Below are positions 45,601 through 58,244 of a stretch of DNA of 64,000 bases, one piece after another. Made by a program: the position numbers and the translations under genes. Below the pieces are notes generated by a model. It searched no databases. It saw only the letters and a list, made by a program, of their open reading frames with translations, and was not told the DNA's origin. Origin of the DNA: Lineus longissimus. Taxonomy: Eukaryota; Nemertea; Pilidiophora; Heteronemertea; Lineidae. The DNA lies in the NCBI RefSeq assembly GCF_910592395.1, contig NC_088317.1, positions 868,001 to 932,000 on the forward strand. The letters are read 5' to 3'. How positions within the stretch are numbered: the stretch's first letter is position 1; each line of letters starts with the position of its first letter.

Positions 45601-47179
45601 CTATTTGCCTTTGCGTATTTGACTTCCAAGAGCACACAGGTGATCAAATCATGAGCACCAATTGGACTCGGGCACCATTGCCTTAAGAGTGTCATCTTAA
45701 GAAAACGAGAAAAAGAGAGCAGATATGGAGGAGCTTTGTTAATGCCTCTGTGCCCCAAAGCATCATCAACTTCACAAGCACCTCTGCGGTCTGATCATTT
45801 ATATGATTTTCTGTGCCAGATGTATCTTGTTAGGAGACAGTCACAACCTCTCAGACTTCCAAGGGTGCAAGTGTTCATGCCGTCTGCAAAGACATCAGTC
45901 ACAACCTGAGGAAAGAGGAGACACCACAAACAACTTACTTGTGTATGTGCTTGGGTAAATCTAATGGACCTGGCAGCCAACTGGTCAATGTTTGGAGTGA
46001 GGACCTTGTTGTAGCCATAGCAGCCAATAGCTGGTCTCAAATCATCCACAACAATAAACAAAACATTGGGTTTCTGGGAATGTGCGAGACCTGAAACAAA
46101 TGCCAACACAACCGAGATGAAAGTGAATACAGAATAGTGACAAAGATACTGATGATAACATCACACATGCCAATGGAGTATTTAATTGTGCTGGCTCCTC
46201 AATTAGAAATTCCCCAAAGAGAAATTTGTCCAAGAGACATCTCCAATAATCATATGGACAGTCTCATCAGTCAGTCCGTCCTGAAGACATTTCTGATAAA
46301 CATGGGGACAATCTCTTCCGAGTGGTAATCTGTCCAATTGACCAAGACCAAGTATCTGATTTATAATAGGGGCCTATATGTGGACTAGGCCTGTGGTCTG
46401 CTGGTATCACACATATTTTGGGTAATGTAAAATTGTTATGACAAATATATAAAAAAAACACTTGCATTAGAATATTAATTAGTGTAAGAGGTATCTATCG
46501 ATAAAATCAAGATCACTTTCAGGTTGATATTTCTTGTGATGAAAACGAAAGAACATATTAGTGAAGGCACATTAGCAAAACCAAAATATTGATCTTTCAG
46601 AAATTAGTTAGGTATCAAACTTTCGTTTATCTGCTCAACGAAGTGGTCGTGATCGCGTAATAGACGAACGCCTGCTGACCAAATACTCGTAGCACAGTGA
46701 CATGTGCATATCTTTGCTAATTTTGACTATTTTGCTATACAGCCATGTATATGCAACATAGTTAATTTATTCTGAGATAGGCATGCATGCCACGGTGACC
46801 AAATTGAGGATCACCGATTGTTGCTGTCTGGGACATGACCTATCCTCCCAATCCCATGATGCAGCCATTTCAGGCCCCTACATCCTCTAGGGAACCGGTG
46901 AGCAAGGGATAGTAGTCCCAGGGCTGATAGTCCGTGTAACAATAGCCCGCATTGCTAAATGTTTTGGTGAGGGTTAGCGGTACAATACAATATAGCATGC
47001 TGCTTAGTGCTTAATTGATCAAATACAATGCTACCGGACTATGACTCCAGGCCCCAGGGGGACTATATCCGCTGTCACACCGGTACTGTTCACATCAGAC
47101 AAGGGATCATTCTTGTCTTTGGGGGAAGCTCACCAAATGCTCCATAACACGATAATAACAACACCACAATATTACGCAT
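42644..47179 (-). CDS. IDS: Iduronate-2-sulfatase, lysosomal
   Basis: Eight coding exons: 47179-47134, 46090-45939, 45555-45375, 45196-45108, 44801-44585, 44396-44236, 43883-43757 and 43431-42644. Phases fit and give 586 residues (human 550). The first exon is a signal peptide, [16 protein letters not shown]. The sulfatase core starts [13 protein letters not shown] with metal ligands Asp31 and Asp32. The CAPSR motif at 70-74 carries the Cys that is oxidised to formylglycine. Lys122 lies in SIGKIFH, and MGDHG (about 321-325) supplies further metal ligands. [10 protein letters not shown] and [11 protein letters not shown] are IDS-type signatures. The enzyme removes 2-O-sulfate from iduronate in heparan and dermatan sulfate. 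Exons 4 and 5 use AAG acceptors. The C-terminus after about residue 540 runs on into a hydrophobic tail not seen in human IDS. Confidence 0.95.
43888..44128. repeat. Minisatellite in an IDS intron
   Basis: Five units of about 40-52 bases with ACAAGGTGACAGGGGGCAGT, TTAAACTA and GGACCGTCAGCATT. Units come in two lengths, with or without CTCATG. The array starts a few bases beyond exon 7 and fills most of the intron between exons 6 and 7. Confidence 0.92.
44850..44966. mobile_element. 117-base MITE-like element with TTAA ends, in an IDS intron
   Basis: The left end TTAACACCTTGGGTGCCCA (44850-44868) matches the reverse complement of the right end TGGGCACTCAAGGTGTTAA (44948-44966) at 18 of 19 positions. 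The interior holds a direct repeat containing GAATGGTTGGGCTTTGAAGA. TTAA lies at both outer edges, as in the element at 18.3 kb, but the terminal sequences differ, so these are separate families. Confidence 0.7.
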
Positions 47180-47468
47180 TATTATGTCATGATTTTTGTA
47201 TACCAACAAAATAGGTGTCAACACAATGACTTCCTCATTGTCAGTGCTGCCTCCTAGCTTTGATTGAACAAATTGCTCAATTACTCAATACGAGTAAAAG
47301 TGTAATTAACGATTCCTAAAATATGATGCCTAACTAGATCAAAAGAACTTGTCTAAAAGAAGCCTTGTTTCTACTTTCGTGATTATTCAATAGCTGGATA
47401 AGGAGATTAAGGCGATTGAAAATTATATTCGAAACTGCCTTGTAATTTTTTGCTAGCTCTGGCTAATT
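47180..47468. promoter_or_regulatory. Short IDS-RSF1 divergent promoter region
   Basis: Only 289 bases separate the start codons of IDS (minus) and RSF1 (plus), so both promoters and 5' UTRs should lie here unless noncoding upstream exons exist. It is AT-rich. No TATA box or CACGTG was recognised. Several ATTGA/TCAAT-type blocks occur around 47260-47290. Confidence 0.6.
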
Positions 47469-50400
47469 ATGTTTGCATCCAAAATGGCTTCTGCAAGCCA
47501 AAATTGTTGTCTTTCTGACCCAAATTATGCTGTTATTTGCAGCTTCCTAGATCAATTTGGTGAACTTTTGGGACTTCCCGATCTGACATTTAAAGATGTT
47601 CAAAATTACCTGGAGGATACAAGAAATTGTGAGCCATTTTTCGTGCTAATTACCCCTAAATGCAAATGCCTGAAAAAACAACAATGGCATTTTTACAGCA
47701 ACATGATGATGATGATATGATGATGACTAGGCCTACACTTGACTTACAGAACAGAGCAAAGCCAAAATTATGACATCATCATGTGCATTTGTTTACATTC
47801 TATATTCATTGTATGGCCTTTCTGATGTCAATGACAAAAGGTCTAGGGCCAAGGAAGGCCAACTGCAATATAATTTCAATTAAAAAGATGTTTGTTGTTG
47901 CAATATTTTGTTGCCAATTTTGCTCATCGCAAAAAACACAATGCTCATAAAAATTTCCCAGGTTACAGTAGGATTCCTTATGCTTGCATGTATCTTTGCA
48001 GTGAATGATGAACTCCTGAACATCCTTGTCCGGCTGATGAGAAGGACTGGACAGAAGATAACATTTGAAAAATGGCAGAAGGGATTAATCAAGGTACTAC
48101 TGGGTTATCATGTCAATGATAATATCATCTTCTGCGGAATTTGAGAAATCTTAAGGTTTCTGACACTGGTATTACAGATACAAGGTTACCTCTTCTCAGA
48201 TTTGCTGGACTTCAGATTTAAAATTCAATATCAGGATTTATGATTATGATTATGAAGACAGCTGAATAGGCTATGTTGTTCAGTTTCATGTGGGACGTCT
48301 AGTATTTAGCAACCAGTCATATGCTATTGCTTTAAATGCTACATATGCAAGAATTAGACATTGGAAATTATTTATGAGTTCCATTGTAAAACTTTTATTT
48401 TTATTCAGTGTTGTTCTTGTTTCAGTTCTGCCATAAATATTCCCAGTTCGATGCTTGGGAGCTGGAGAGATTCGGCTTCAAGAATTCAAACCTTGCTTTG
48501 AAATTAAGGATATTGAAGGTATGCATCTAAGCGAGGTGAAGTTGCTGATGAATGAAATAACTTCTCTATATATTTATCCAGCACATGTTAGATGGTGTCA
48601 TGTGGGTTATTGTATGAAGACTCAGTCAGATCACTCATTTTCATTTCTCTTTCTTTCAGAATCTGCTTGAAGCCCAGTTTGATGGCTTTGCCAAATTCAA
48701 GGAGAAGGTGAATGAGAAAACAGCTGAGGACCTACGCTTTCAACCCCTGGGACGGGATCGGGCAGGACTTGCCTATTGGTATCTACTGGTAAGTGATGCT
48801 ATACCTGTAGAACCTGATTTAGCAGTATCAGGTATAGCTTGTATCATTAACCAAGATATGTTACAGCTTGCGCACGATTCATGATAATGGAAACCCCTTT
48901 ATTTTTTGTGACCCTAAGTTCTGGCTGGTTGTCTTTGACAGTTTTTTAAACTGGCAAAAGTTTTTTTCTCAGGATTAAACTCTGTTTGTTTTTTTACAGG
49001 ATAAAGAACTGAATCTTCTCGTTTACCAAGAAGAACCGGACAATTCTGGAAACGAAGGATGGAAACTCGTCTGCCAGTGAGTTGAAATAGAGGAGAAGAA
49101 GGGGTGGGATTTGAAAGAAGTCACAAAACCAGAACCATCAGTAGATAGGTTTTATATTCTAAAGTGAATTAATTCCATGAGCAACAAAACCCTGTCAAAA
49201 AGTACCAGACAATAATAGTCAAGGTCTTCCATAAAAATGATTTCAGATAATAATGTCTTACAGCTGTGCTGTGAATTAGTCTTGTCTGCCTAGCTGTGAA
49301 CAGGAAGGGTTTCTTACACTGCATTTAACTGGTTTGTTTCTTGAATTTCAGAACCCGGGAGGAACTTGCTTGTCTTATTTCGAAATTATCGACAGGCAGT
49401 CCATTTATTAAGGATGAGGACAGCCGGTCATCAACACCAAGTACTACAGCCAGTAATGAGAAAGGTAAACTTGATAAATCTCAATATTTGCGATTATAAC
49501 CTGAGGACTGTTTGACGTTCCAACACTACCTGCTATGGATTCAAAACCTCAGCATCTTTTTCTTATAATTACAATTTTTGACAGATTTTCTTTGTGTATT
49601 TCAGATGTCAAACCGAACATTGGAGAAATCAAAGAAGAGAAGTTGATCTTCCAAGGAGAGTGTGAGCCAGAAGAGAAAGATGAGGCAGACAACAGCAGAC
49701 GTGAAGATGGAGTGAGTGAGAAAATCAAAACAGAGGAAGAAAGTGCAATAGACCATGAGAAAGTCAAAGGTGGTGAAGAGGTCAAGGTTGAAGATGATGT
49801 CAAGGTCAAAGTTGAGCCTGGTATCCAGGCTACTGAATGTAAGGAAGAAGCTGAGGACAAGGTTGAGAAAGATGCTGTGGTGAAAGATGAAGAAGCTGAA
49901 TTTCAGGAGGAGGAAAATAATGCTGACAATGAAGATGGGGAAGACAAGATAGACGTGAAAAAAGGGAAGGACAGTTTTGAAGAAAGGAAAGATGAAATTC
50001 AGGATAGTGGTGGAACAGCACCAGAGACAAACATCAGTGTAGTATCAGAGGATGTGGAAGAAAAGGAATCAATAGATTATGGCTGTGGTGATGCTGCAGT
50101 TGCAAAGGAAACTGATGATACCCCTGTTGCTAATGAATCACTGGATAGTTCTGTTTCCAAGCATGATGGTGCTTCTGGTGATAAGAATGGAAGCGTTGCC
50201 AAGGAAACTAGTAGTAAGATTGATCAGTCCAATGATGCTGTTGATGAGGATGCCAAGACATCAGATGAAAATCTTGCTCTTGAGGACAAGGAAAGAAAGA
50301 AAGATGAAAACAACAAAGAAGTCGAGGAAAAAGATTTAGAGATGGCAGCTGATGGAGGAAACCTACCAGGAGAAGGTTCTGATAAGCATGAGCCAGAGGA

Positions 50401-53400
50401 GACAGAGGGTGCAGCTTCCTCTCTGGGGGATGTCAAGGATAAAACAGAGGAGAAGTGTAAATCTGGAGATGGTGGTGATGCTTCCAAAGGTGCTGATACT
50501 GAGAATGTTGACGAAGAAACGACTGAGGGAGAGAGGGAATCACCTGAGATTGGGAAGGGTCATGAAAACAAGAAGGTGTCAGAGGATGATCCGAATGGAG
50601 GAAGTGATCTGAAGGATTCACTGCAGCAGACGCCATGTGATGTTGCAGAGGAACTAAGTGAGGGAGATGTGGGGAAAACTGAGGAGAAAGAAACTGATGA
50701 GAAAGATTCTGTTGGTGATGGAAAGAAAGTTGGAGCTAGTGAGGAAGAGACTGGGAGCAGGGCAGTCGAAGAGAAGAGTGATGTAGTGGAAATGGATGAA
50801 ACAGTTGATGGTGATGGCGGAGGTTGTTTGAAGGAGAAAGATCAAGAGGAGGAGGCAAAGGACTCTGAAGGGAGACCAGATACCAAGACGAGAGATACTG
50901 GAGAAGAGAAGGCAGAAGCTGATCAAAGAGTAGATGAGATTGATGAGGAAAGGAAGAAACAACGAGCAGACATTGAAAAAGTTGAAGCAGACGATGAGAA
51001 TGTTGAAGCTGATGATAAAAGTGTTGAAGCAGATGACAGGGTTGAGGATGAGAAGGAGGCTGTTGAGATTCCTGAAGGAGATGGATCAGGGGGTTGTGAT
51101 GGGGGCGGTGGAAAGAATGAGGAGAAGGAGATGTCTGAATGCTCAGACGGAAAAGAAGATGGGAAGGAAGCGAAGAGAGACAGATGTGGTGGGGATATAG
51201 AGACACTCAATGTCGTGGAGCTGTCTCCTAAAGGTCCTGGGGAGGAACAGGATGGGAAGAATAGGAAAGGAAGAAATGGGAAGAGGAAGGGCAAGCGAAA
51301 AGCTTCTGATGTGAGGAAGGAGGATGAGGGAATTCCCAACGAGAAACAGATAACGTTGAAGGAGCCGTCGGGTCCTTCTGAGGAAGAAGAGGATGGGAAG
51401 ATGGAGAAGGGAGAAAATGGGAGGACGGGGAAAGGAAAAGCTGAAAAGGACGATGCGGGTTCTGAAGAGGGAGAGAAAGAAGGCTCGGGGAAAGAGGATG
51501 CGGATCAGCCAAGTCCAGAGAAGGAGGTAAAAGAGAATGGGGAGTGTGGCGATGAGAAAGGCTCTGAAGTTGTCGAGGACGAGGTACAGATCGCAGGAAA
51601 TGACAATCAGGACTCTAGTCAGGCTGAGAAAAAAGATGGCGATACTGGAGCTGTGGAAAAAGATGGAGAGCAACGGAGGGGGAGGAAACGTCCACGGAAA
51701 CAGGAACTGATTCCAATTGATACGGAAAACTTACGCCGGAGTTCTCGTCAGAGGAAGCGGCCGAATATCCTGGAGGATTTAGAAAATGTTCCACCGGTCA
51801 AAGTGATCAAAAGTCGGGCAAGTCCCAAGTCTCCACAGAAGTCGCCTCAGAAGGCGAACCGTAAGGCTGCGGCAACGGTGACCCTCGAGAGTAGTGACGA
51901 TGATATCCCGCTGAGTCAGGTGCGTAAGAAGGGGAAGGGCAAAGGGAAGAGGAAGAGCAAGAAGAAGAAGAAGGATGATGAGGACTATGAGGAGGTGGAG
52001 GAGGAACCGGAAGAAGAGGAAGAAACGACCAGCAAGAAAGGAAAGAAGAATAGAGTAAGTCATGGTTCTTTCTCAGGTCAGTCTTATAGAATTAGTCACC
52101 AACTTGATAAAAGTGCAGAAATGAAAGGGTTTTCTTTGAGAACTTTAGAAATACTGATTTGAAATGTTTTTAAAGTGTTTTCAAACATGTCAGCATGATG
52201 ATAAGAGCTAATATCTGTTTCTAACAGCCGGAGCAAGGGGTACACTCCTTCCAGTTACCTCAAACACATGGTCAACCAGACCTAGTCTAATCATCAATGT
52301 GTTTAAATCTCCATTCATCTCCACAGAAACGTAAACCAGAAAGCGATGGCGACTTTGTGTTATCAAAGAAGAAAGGCAAGCAGGGCAAGTCCATTAAGTC
52401 GAGGGGCAAGAAACGGAAAAACCAAGACTCGTCGTCAGCGGATGTGGAATCGAGTGAGGATAGCGAGTTTGCTGAGTTACTCCATCTTCAGCAAGAGAGC
52501 GAATCAGAACTCAGCTTCGGTGAAAATAGCTACGATGAGTTCGCCTGTGAAGAAAACGACCCGAACTTTACGCCAAAGTTAGGACGGAACTATAAGAGAG
52601 CAATGTCTATAGTTGGTAAGGAGTGAATTGGTTAAGAGTTCGATATCATGTGTGTCATTTGTGAATAGTTTGGCTGTTCTGTAACTTTTGGCTGTGAGTT
52701 CAGTCACTGCTGGCTTGTTGATGAGCTCACATACTGTTAAATGCCCTCTTGTATTGTTTGAATCGGAGTACATGTTGTTTGACTGCTTGTGTTTGGAGCA
52801 CTTGTTGATCATTATCATGGATGTTGAAGCTGTTTGTAACTCTAAATTCCTATTTTAGGTAAAGGCGTCAGCGATGAACCAGTTGTGGTAGGAGATGATA
52901 AACCTTGTACAAAATGTCATAAATATGACCACCCTGAATTGGTAAGTTTTTTCAGAATCTTTTCTCTTTGTCCAAAGCTACTTCCTTTCCACCGTTTTCC
53001 TCATATTTTCATACCTTCTACCAATATTGTTTGCAGAGCCAGTGATGTCCTCTCAGTCTCACGGGAATGATGTCCTCTCAGTCTTACGGGAATCTACACT
53101 TTTTGTTTATTTCAGATCTTATTGTGCGACAAGTGTGATGCTGGCTATCACACGACCTGCACCCTTCCCCCACTACTCCTGGTCCCTGAGGGAGACTGGT
53201 TCTGCCCACCATGTGAACATGTAAGTATTGAATAGGAGTACTGTCATCGAATGCTAAAAAGAAGAAGAAGATCAGGAAGTGATGGGTTCTACTCTCAGAA
53301 GGGCCTCCACTGTTTCTCAGGAAGTGATGGGTTCTACTCTCAGTACTCTCACTGTTTTTCTGTGTCCTAACTCTTTGAGCAAGACACATTATTGCATCGT

Positions 53401-56400
53401 CCTTCTTTTGTTTTTCTTGTTTTTGTTGTACCAGGTATGTCGTTTATTGCATTGTCCATGTCTTATGATTCGTCAATCTTCTTTTCAGGCTAAATTGTTG
53501 GATAAATTACAATTCAAATTGAAAGATCTTGACAAACAATTGAAGGAAAATGAGCGTCTTGTCAAAAGGAAAGAGAGATTGGCGTTTGTTAACATCAGTT
53601 TGGATAATATTCTCCTCAAGGTAAGGTGCTTGATACCTAATCATACCATTTGTTTTGTGATAGAGGACTGATCTGTAAGAGTATACACTTCCATCATGGC
53701 CTTGGTTCCTGCTACAGTAATGTACAATCCTTATTGTCAAGTATTGGTATTGAGCTGGTACAAATACCGGTAGTCGATTTGAACTTTAGACATACAGAAA
53801 AGTGCATTTCAAACTTAACCCAGTTTAGGCTTCCCAGGCTCTACTTTTCCAGACTGGTCACTTTGTACATTTCAGCAAGAAGAAGAAGAAGAGCCTCAAC
53901 ACCATAAAAAGAAGAAGAAGAAGAAGAAGAAAGAGAAGTCACATCATCGGTCGAGTGGACTGCGGCCACGGTTCATCGAGGAAACGGAAGAATCTGAGGA
54001 AGATGACGAATGGTTGTACACGCGATCAACCCGAGAACGCAAGACCGTTAATTACAATTTCACCGATTATGATCAAATGATTAATAGCGCCATAGCAGAT
54101 GATGCGGAGGAGGAGTATGACCCTGCGGGTGAGTTGCAACCTTTGGCAAAGCACTTGACACACCCTTGATCAAAAGATGAATTTTCATAGTCAGCAGTTT
54201 TATAAACAAGAGAAAAAACCAACTGAATATAGGTCTTTGATAGTGGATCAGTATGTTAGCTCAGATATCGTTGGTTGTTGGTGTTGTATAGAACTTTCAC
54301 TCATCCAGTTGTCTTGTTTTGTGTATTTCAGCACTTGATGTTCCTGTTGAAAAGCCTAAGAAAGAAGTCAAGAAAAAAAGTAAGTTGAACTTTAATACTG
54401 AAGTATTAGATTGTTTACAATGCGATGTGGTCCTTTTTTTAGGTTGGCCAGTGGACTCATTGGGTCAGTGTTCTGAGTTGTGTAGTTTGGCTGTTCCACT
54501 GTCATTTGATACCTACACTTTTTTCAATGTCTACAAGAATTAGCATATCTGCAGTATTATTCATCTTATGTTCTCGTCTGCTTTGATTTCAGCTGCCAAG
54601 AGTCGTGGTAAGGACATGGAGAATATCCTGGCCATGCAAGAGACGGAGGATTGCTTCCAGGAGTTCGAGCAGAAGAAAGACGAGGAAAAAGACTCAGAAA
54701 AAGATAGCGAAGAATCCGAGAAAGATGGTGGCGATGAGGTGAAGGAGGAGGAGGAGTATGAGGGGCGGCCCCCGCCAGTCGTAAAGAGAACACCCAAACC
54801 TCGCCTGACCAACCTCGATGATTATGAGGAAGGTGATGACAGTGAGGAGTACCGAGCTACTGAGTAAGTTTGTGATTCGGATGGTGAGCTGGTGTTGACA
54901 TCTGCTGAATAACCACCTCGTATCATCGCCGCCTTTGTCTTTGTGTTAATCACGTGTCACAAAGTTAGTGACAAAGATTCAGTCGGGGTAAGAGTTAAAC
55001 CAAGGCCAAGTCTTGTCTGCATCGATGAGGGCCAATCCATCTCTGGCTTCTCATGGTTCTTACTTGAAATGTCTCTTTGCTTGCCTGGCCATGGCACCAG
55101 CTGCTGTGATCTTATTGATAGATGATATCTTGATCTCCTGGCTCCTGATAACCTGTTGATATCGCTTCCTTGCAGGGACTCTGTTGATGAAGAGGAAGAA
55201 GAGGCCAGTCTGTCTGACGTCGTCTCGGAGGAGAGTGATTACAAATGGCAGTCTGTCAAGTCTCACCGACGTCAACCGCGTAACAAGCGAGGCAAGCGAT
55301 CGAATAGATGGCAGGACTATGTGGTGGATAATTTCGGTGAGCATTCATTCGTTGATCATTCAATAGTCAGTGGCTTCTTTTATGAAGAAATAACCTTACA
55401 CTGGTGTGAGAGGTATTGCCATGAGACAAATGGCAGTGTACAGGCTGATGTGAGAGGTATTGCCATGAGACAAATGGCAGTGTATAGGCTGATGGTATTT
55501 CAGCCACAAGTATACGTACATGGTGTGTGAGTACACTACTAACAATGGCTCCCAAGACGACGCAAACATTGTGATACTTGTTGTTCATCTTACAGTATTC
55601 TGTTCATCTTTCAGTGGTTGAAGAAAGTGAAAGTGACTACAGCGATGACGGTGTGCGCCGCTCGAGACGCCGTGCTGCCGCAAAGAAACCTGTCAAATAT
55701 AACGAATCATCAGACACGGATGTTTCTGCACCGGTCATTACTACCTCAAAGAAAAAACGTCGTGTGCATGAATCAGAAGAGGACTATACTGCCAGTGAGA
55801 AATCCTCATCGTCATATTCTGAACCAGAAGTAGATGTGGTGGAAACAGAGGATGATACACCAGTTAAAAAGCGTAAACGCTATGAGGAGGATAGTGACTT
55901 TGAGGACCATATACGGGTCAAACCATTGTCTCGCTTTCAACGCCACAGTGCTGCCATGGCAACTAAGTTTTCACGGTTAAAAGCGACGGTGAAATGTAAA
56001 GCAAGGCGTCGGAGTTATCAGCGTATGGTGTCGGACAGTGAGGAGGAGGAGTCAAAGTCTGAATCGTCAGAGTCGGTGACGGAGGAATCAGATAAGGAAA
56101 GTAGTCCATCAAAGCCAAAAGCTAAACGGCGTAATGTTATCAAAAGTAGTTCCGAAGATTCGGAAAATGAGGGTGAATCAGAAACTGATGAAAAAAGTGC
56201 TAAAAAATCGGAGGAACCAAAATCAACGAAAAAATCACGGACTTTGAAAAGTGAATCTGAGTCTGAAAATGAGGCACCACGAGTGAAAAAAATGAACGGA
56301 CATCGTGAAAAGTCATCAGTAGCGGTTCAGGGTAGTTTTGATGATGTGATGAAGTCCGCTGGGTTCAAGGAGGCATTTTTAGAGGGTGCTGGCGTGTCCG

Positions 56401-56471
56401 AGGATGAGGAAATTGCAAACTCTGATCTTTCTGATGTCTCAGATTTGGTCTCCTACATTGATCAACATTGA
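47469..56471 (+). CDS. RSF1: RSF1, remodeling and spacing factor 1 (ISWI partner)
   Basis: Sixteen coding exons: 47469-47628, 48002-48093, 48426-48518, 48660-48788, 49000-49076, 49352-49464, 49605-52054, 52327-52615, 52859-52941, 53116-53220, 53489-53620, 53876-54128, 54332-54379, 54593-54863, 55176-55336 and 55615-56471. Phases fit and give 1770 residues (human about 1441). The N-terminal DDT/WHIM-like part includes [14 protein letters not shown] and [17 protein letters not shown] huge acidic Glu/Lys/Asp-rich segment (about 222-1038) comes from one 2450-base exon. The PHD finger has Cys1151, 1154, 1166, 1169, His1174 and Cys1177, 1192, 1195. After it comes [17 protein letters not shown], then basic/acidic Ser-rich tracts and the C-terminal [14 protein letters not shown]1 with SNF2H/ISWI spaces nucleosomes in the nucleus. 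A second in-frame ATG at 47484 is possible. Confidence 0.95.
53020..53350. repeat. Two short tandem duplications in RSF1 introns
   Basis: The block TGATGTCCTCTCAGTCTYAC occurs twice around 53042-53095. The block AGGAAGTGATGGGTTCTACT occurs twice around 53274-53340. Both lie in introns flanking the PHD-encoding exon 10. Confidence 0.8.
55405..55496. repeat. 46-base tandem duplication in an RSF1 intron
   Basis: Two near-identical copies containing TGTGAGAGGTATTGCCATGA and GACAAATGGCAGTGTA lie in the intron between the last two exons. Confidence 0.85.
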
Positions 56472-58080
56472 TCTGAGAGAATTTGGTGAGACATTTTGTG
56501 AAAAAGTTGACAATTTCAAGGAATAGTAGCGTACTTTACTGTCAGGCTGTCTCATGCCTATAGTGCACTCACATTTGAAGACAATGCTTTCTTCTGTTCA
56601 TTTTCCAGCAGTAAATCAATTCTGCTCATCAAAGGATGATTATTTTCACACCTGTAAATCCAAAATGGTATGACCCAAGTCATATGATCATCATGCAAAT
56701 TAGGCCATTCCATTGTGCTAATGAGGTAAAAACATCTTCCACTTGTTGTATCCATATGTGTCTTTTTGGCCAACTGTCAGTTTTGCCAACTTACTCTCTG
56801 ATTGAATTTTTCAGTTTTGTACAGGCAACTTTCAAAAGTTGGTTGGTGTTCATCTTAATTGTAATTGGTAGTAATCAGACATTTTTATTTGATTGACAGT
56901 TCTTTATTTTTGAAGAGTAGATGTCTAAGTGTTCATTTTTGTATCTATATGTATAATACTGGTATCCTTTGGGTTTGTGAAACTACAGGGCTTACTTGAG
57001 AAAGTCATTTACCATTGGATGCATTCCCTTTGAGGTCACCAACATAATCCGTTCACGTCTTTCTCAAGCATCCTAAACATGTACAAATCCAGTGTTTACC
57101 TGGGATAATAATTGAATCTCTCGCATACTGTTGTAATTGGATGGAGGGTATAGTGATATTATCTACCTGGCGGACACCAAACCTACTTCATTTATTACTC
57201 TCTAATATGTTTACACTGACATCTATAATGAAGTTCACATACAAGTAGATTTACAATTGATACATATGAGATTTTGTTGTCGCAAAACATTGTTGTCGAA
57301 ATTTTACATTTGTCAAAGTGAATTTTGTGTTCTAACGTTCAACTCTAAAATGGGAGAAGCTGGTCTGTTGCATCATGTGCATTTGATAGCCTCTGAAATA
57401 TCATTTGGTCCTTCAGAAAGGCCAACCCCTTTAAACTTGGCTCTTGGAGAGTTTGGCATCTGATTCTCAATGGTTAGTTGTGGCGTGACGTACCTTACAT
57501 CTCCGCCTAAACCTCATTTTAGACCTTTAGAGACGCCGACCAAACTTGGTTCTTAGTGAGTTGGGGGACTGATATTCCAGGGTTAGATGTGGTTGATGGT
57601 CCATCTTAACCTCATTGTTTGTCCTATGGAGAATCCAACCTCTTAAGGTTCACAGTATGTTTCGCGACTGGTTTTCAGAGAGTTTGGGGACTGATTCACC
57701 AGGATGATAGCTGTTACTTGAATTTGTCCTTAATGCTGTCTCTATCTTCGAATGGCTTACCTATGTACAATAATCTTACATCATATCATGGTTGTATTAT
57801 AGTACAGTTATAGTGTTGAAGTCCCAGGTTATTGTAGGCTTATAATCATTTGTAAAGTATCCATGCCTGAGGTATTTAATAAGTTCTGGGGTTTGTCACA
57901 TCAACCGCATGTTCCCAAGCTAGCTTTTAGATAGTTACCCCCAATTATTTGATATCAATCAGGTACTTGACAAATGAACCTCAAATAGATTATTGTAATA
58001 TATTAAAATGTAAAATGAAGTAAAAATGAAGTCTTTTGATAAGAAAAGAATGATATTCTTCACTTGATCACATTTGCCCA
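56472..58080 (+). other. Presumed RSF1 3' UTR and downstream DNA
   Basis: No exon was recognised. An ATTAAA at 58002-58007 is a weak poly(A) candidate. Around 57410-57710 three degenerate units of about 110 bases share blocks such as GGAGAGTTTGG, GACTGAT and CCAACC. Confidence 0.45.
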
Positions 58081-58244
58081 AACAGCACTATCGGACTGTT
58101 TGATTGGGATGGGGAAACTTCTCCGCTGCAGGACGGATTCTAACCATGGATCACTTAGTGCACTCATCTGGCCATGGCCATGCAGTGTCACAACCTCCTC
58201 TAACAAGGACTAAATAACCTGGTCAAAACTAGGTTGTTAGTGAC

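Noticed and set aside
46042-46233. Frame upstream of IDS exon 2 as an alternative N-terminus
   Set aside because: It has no signal peptide and is in another frame; the exon at 47179-47134 supplies a clean signal peptide in the correct phase.
50224-51673. Long minus-strand frames opposite the big RSF1 exon
   Set aside because: They are Ser/Leu/Phe-rich mirror images of the purine-rich Glu/Lys coding sequence and lack any domain.
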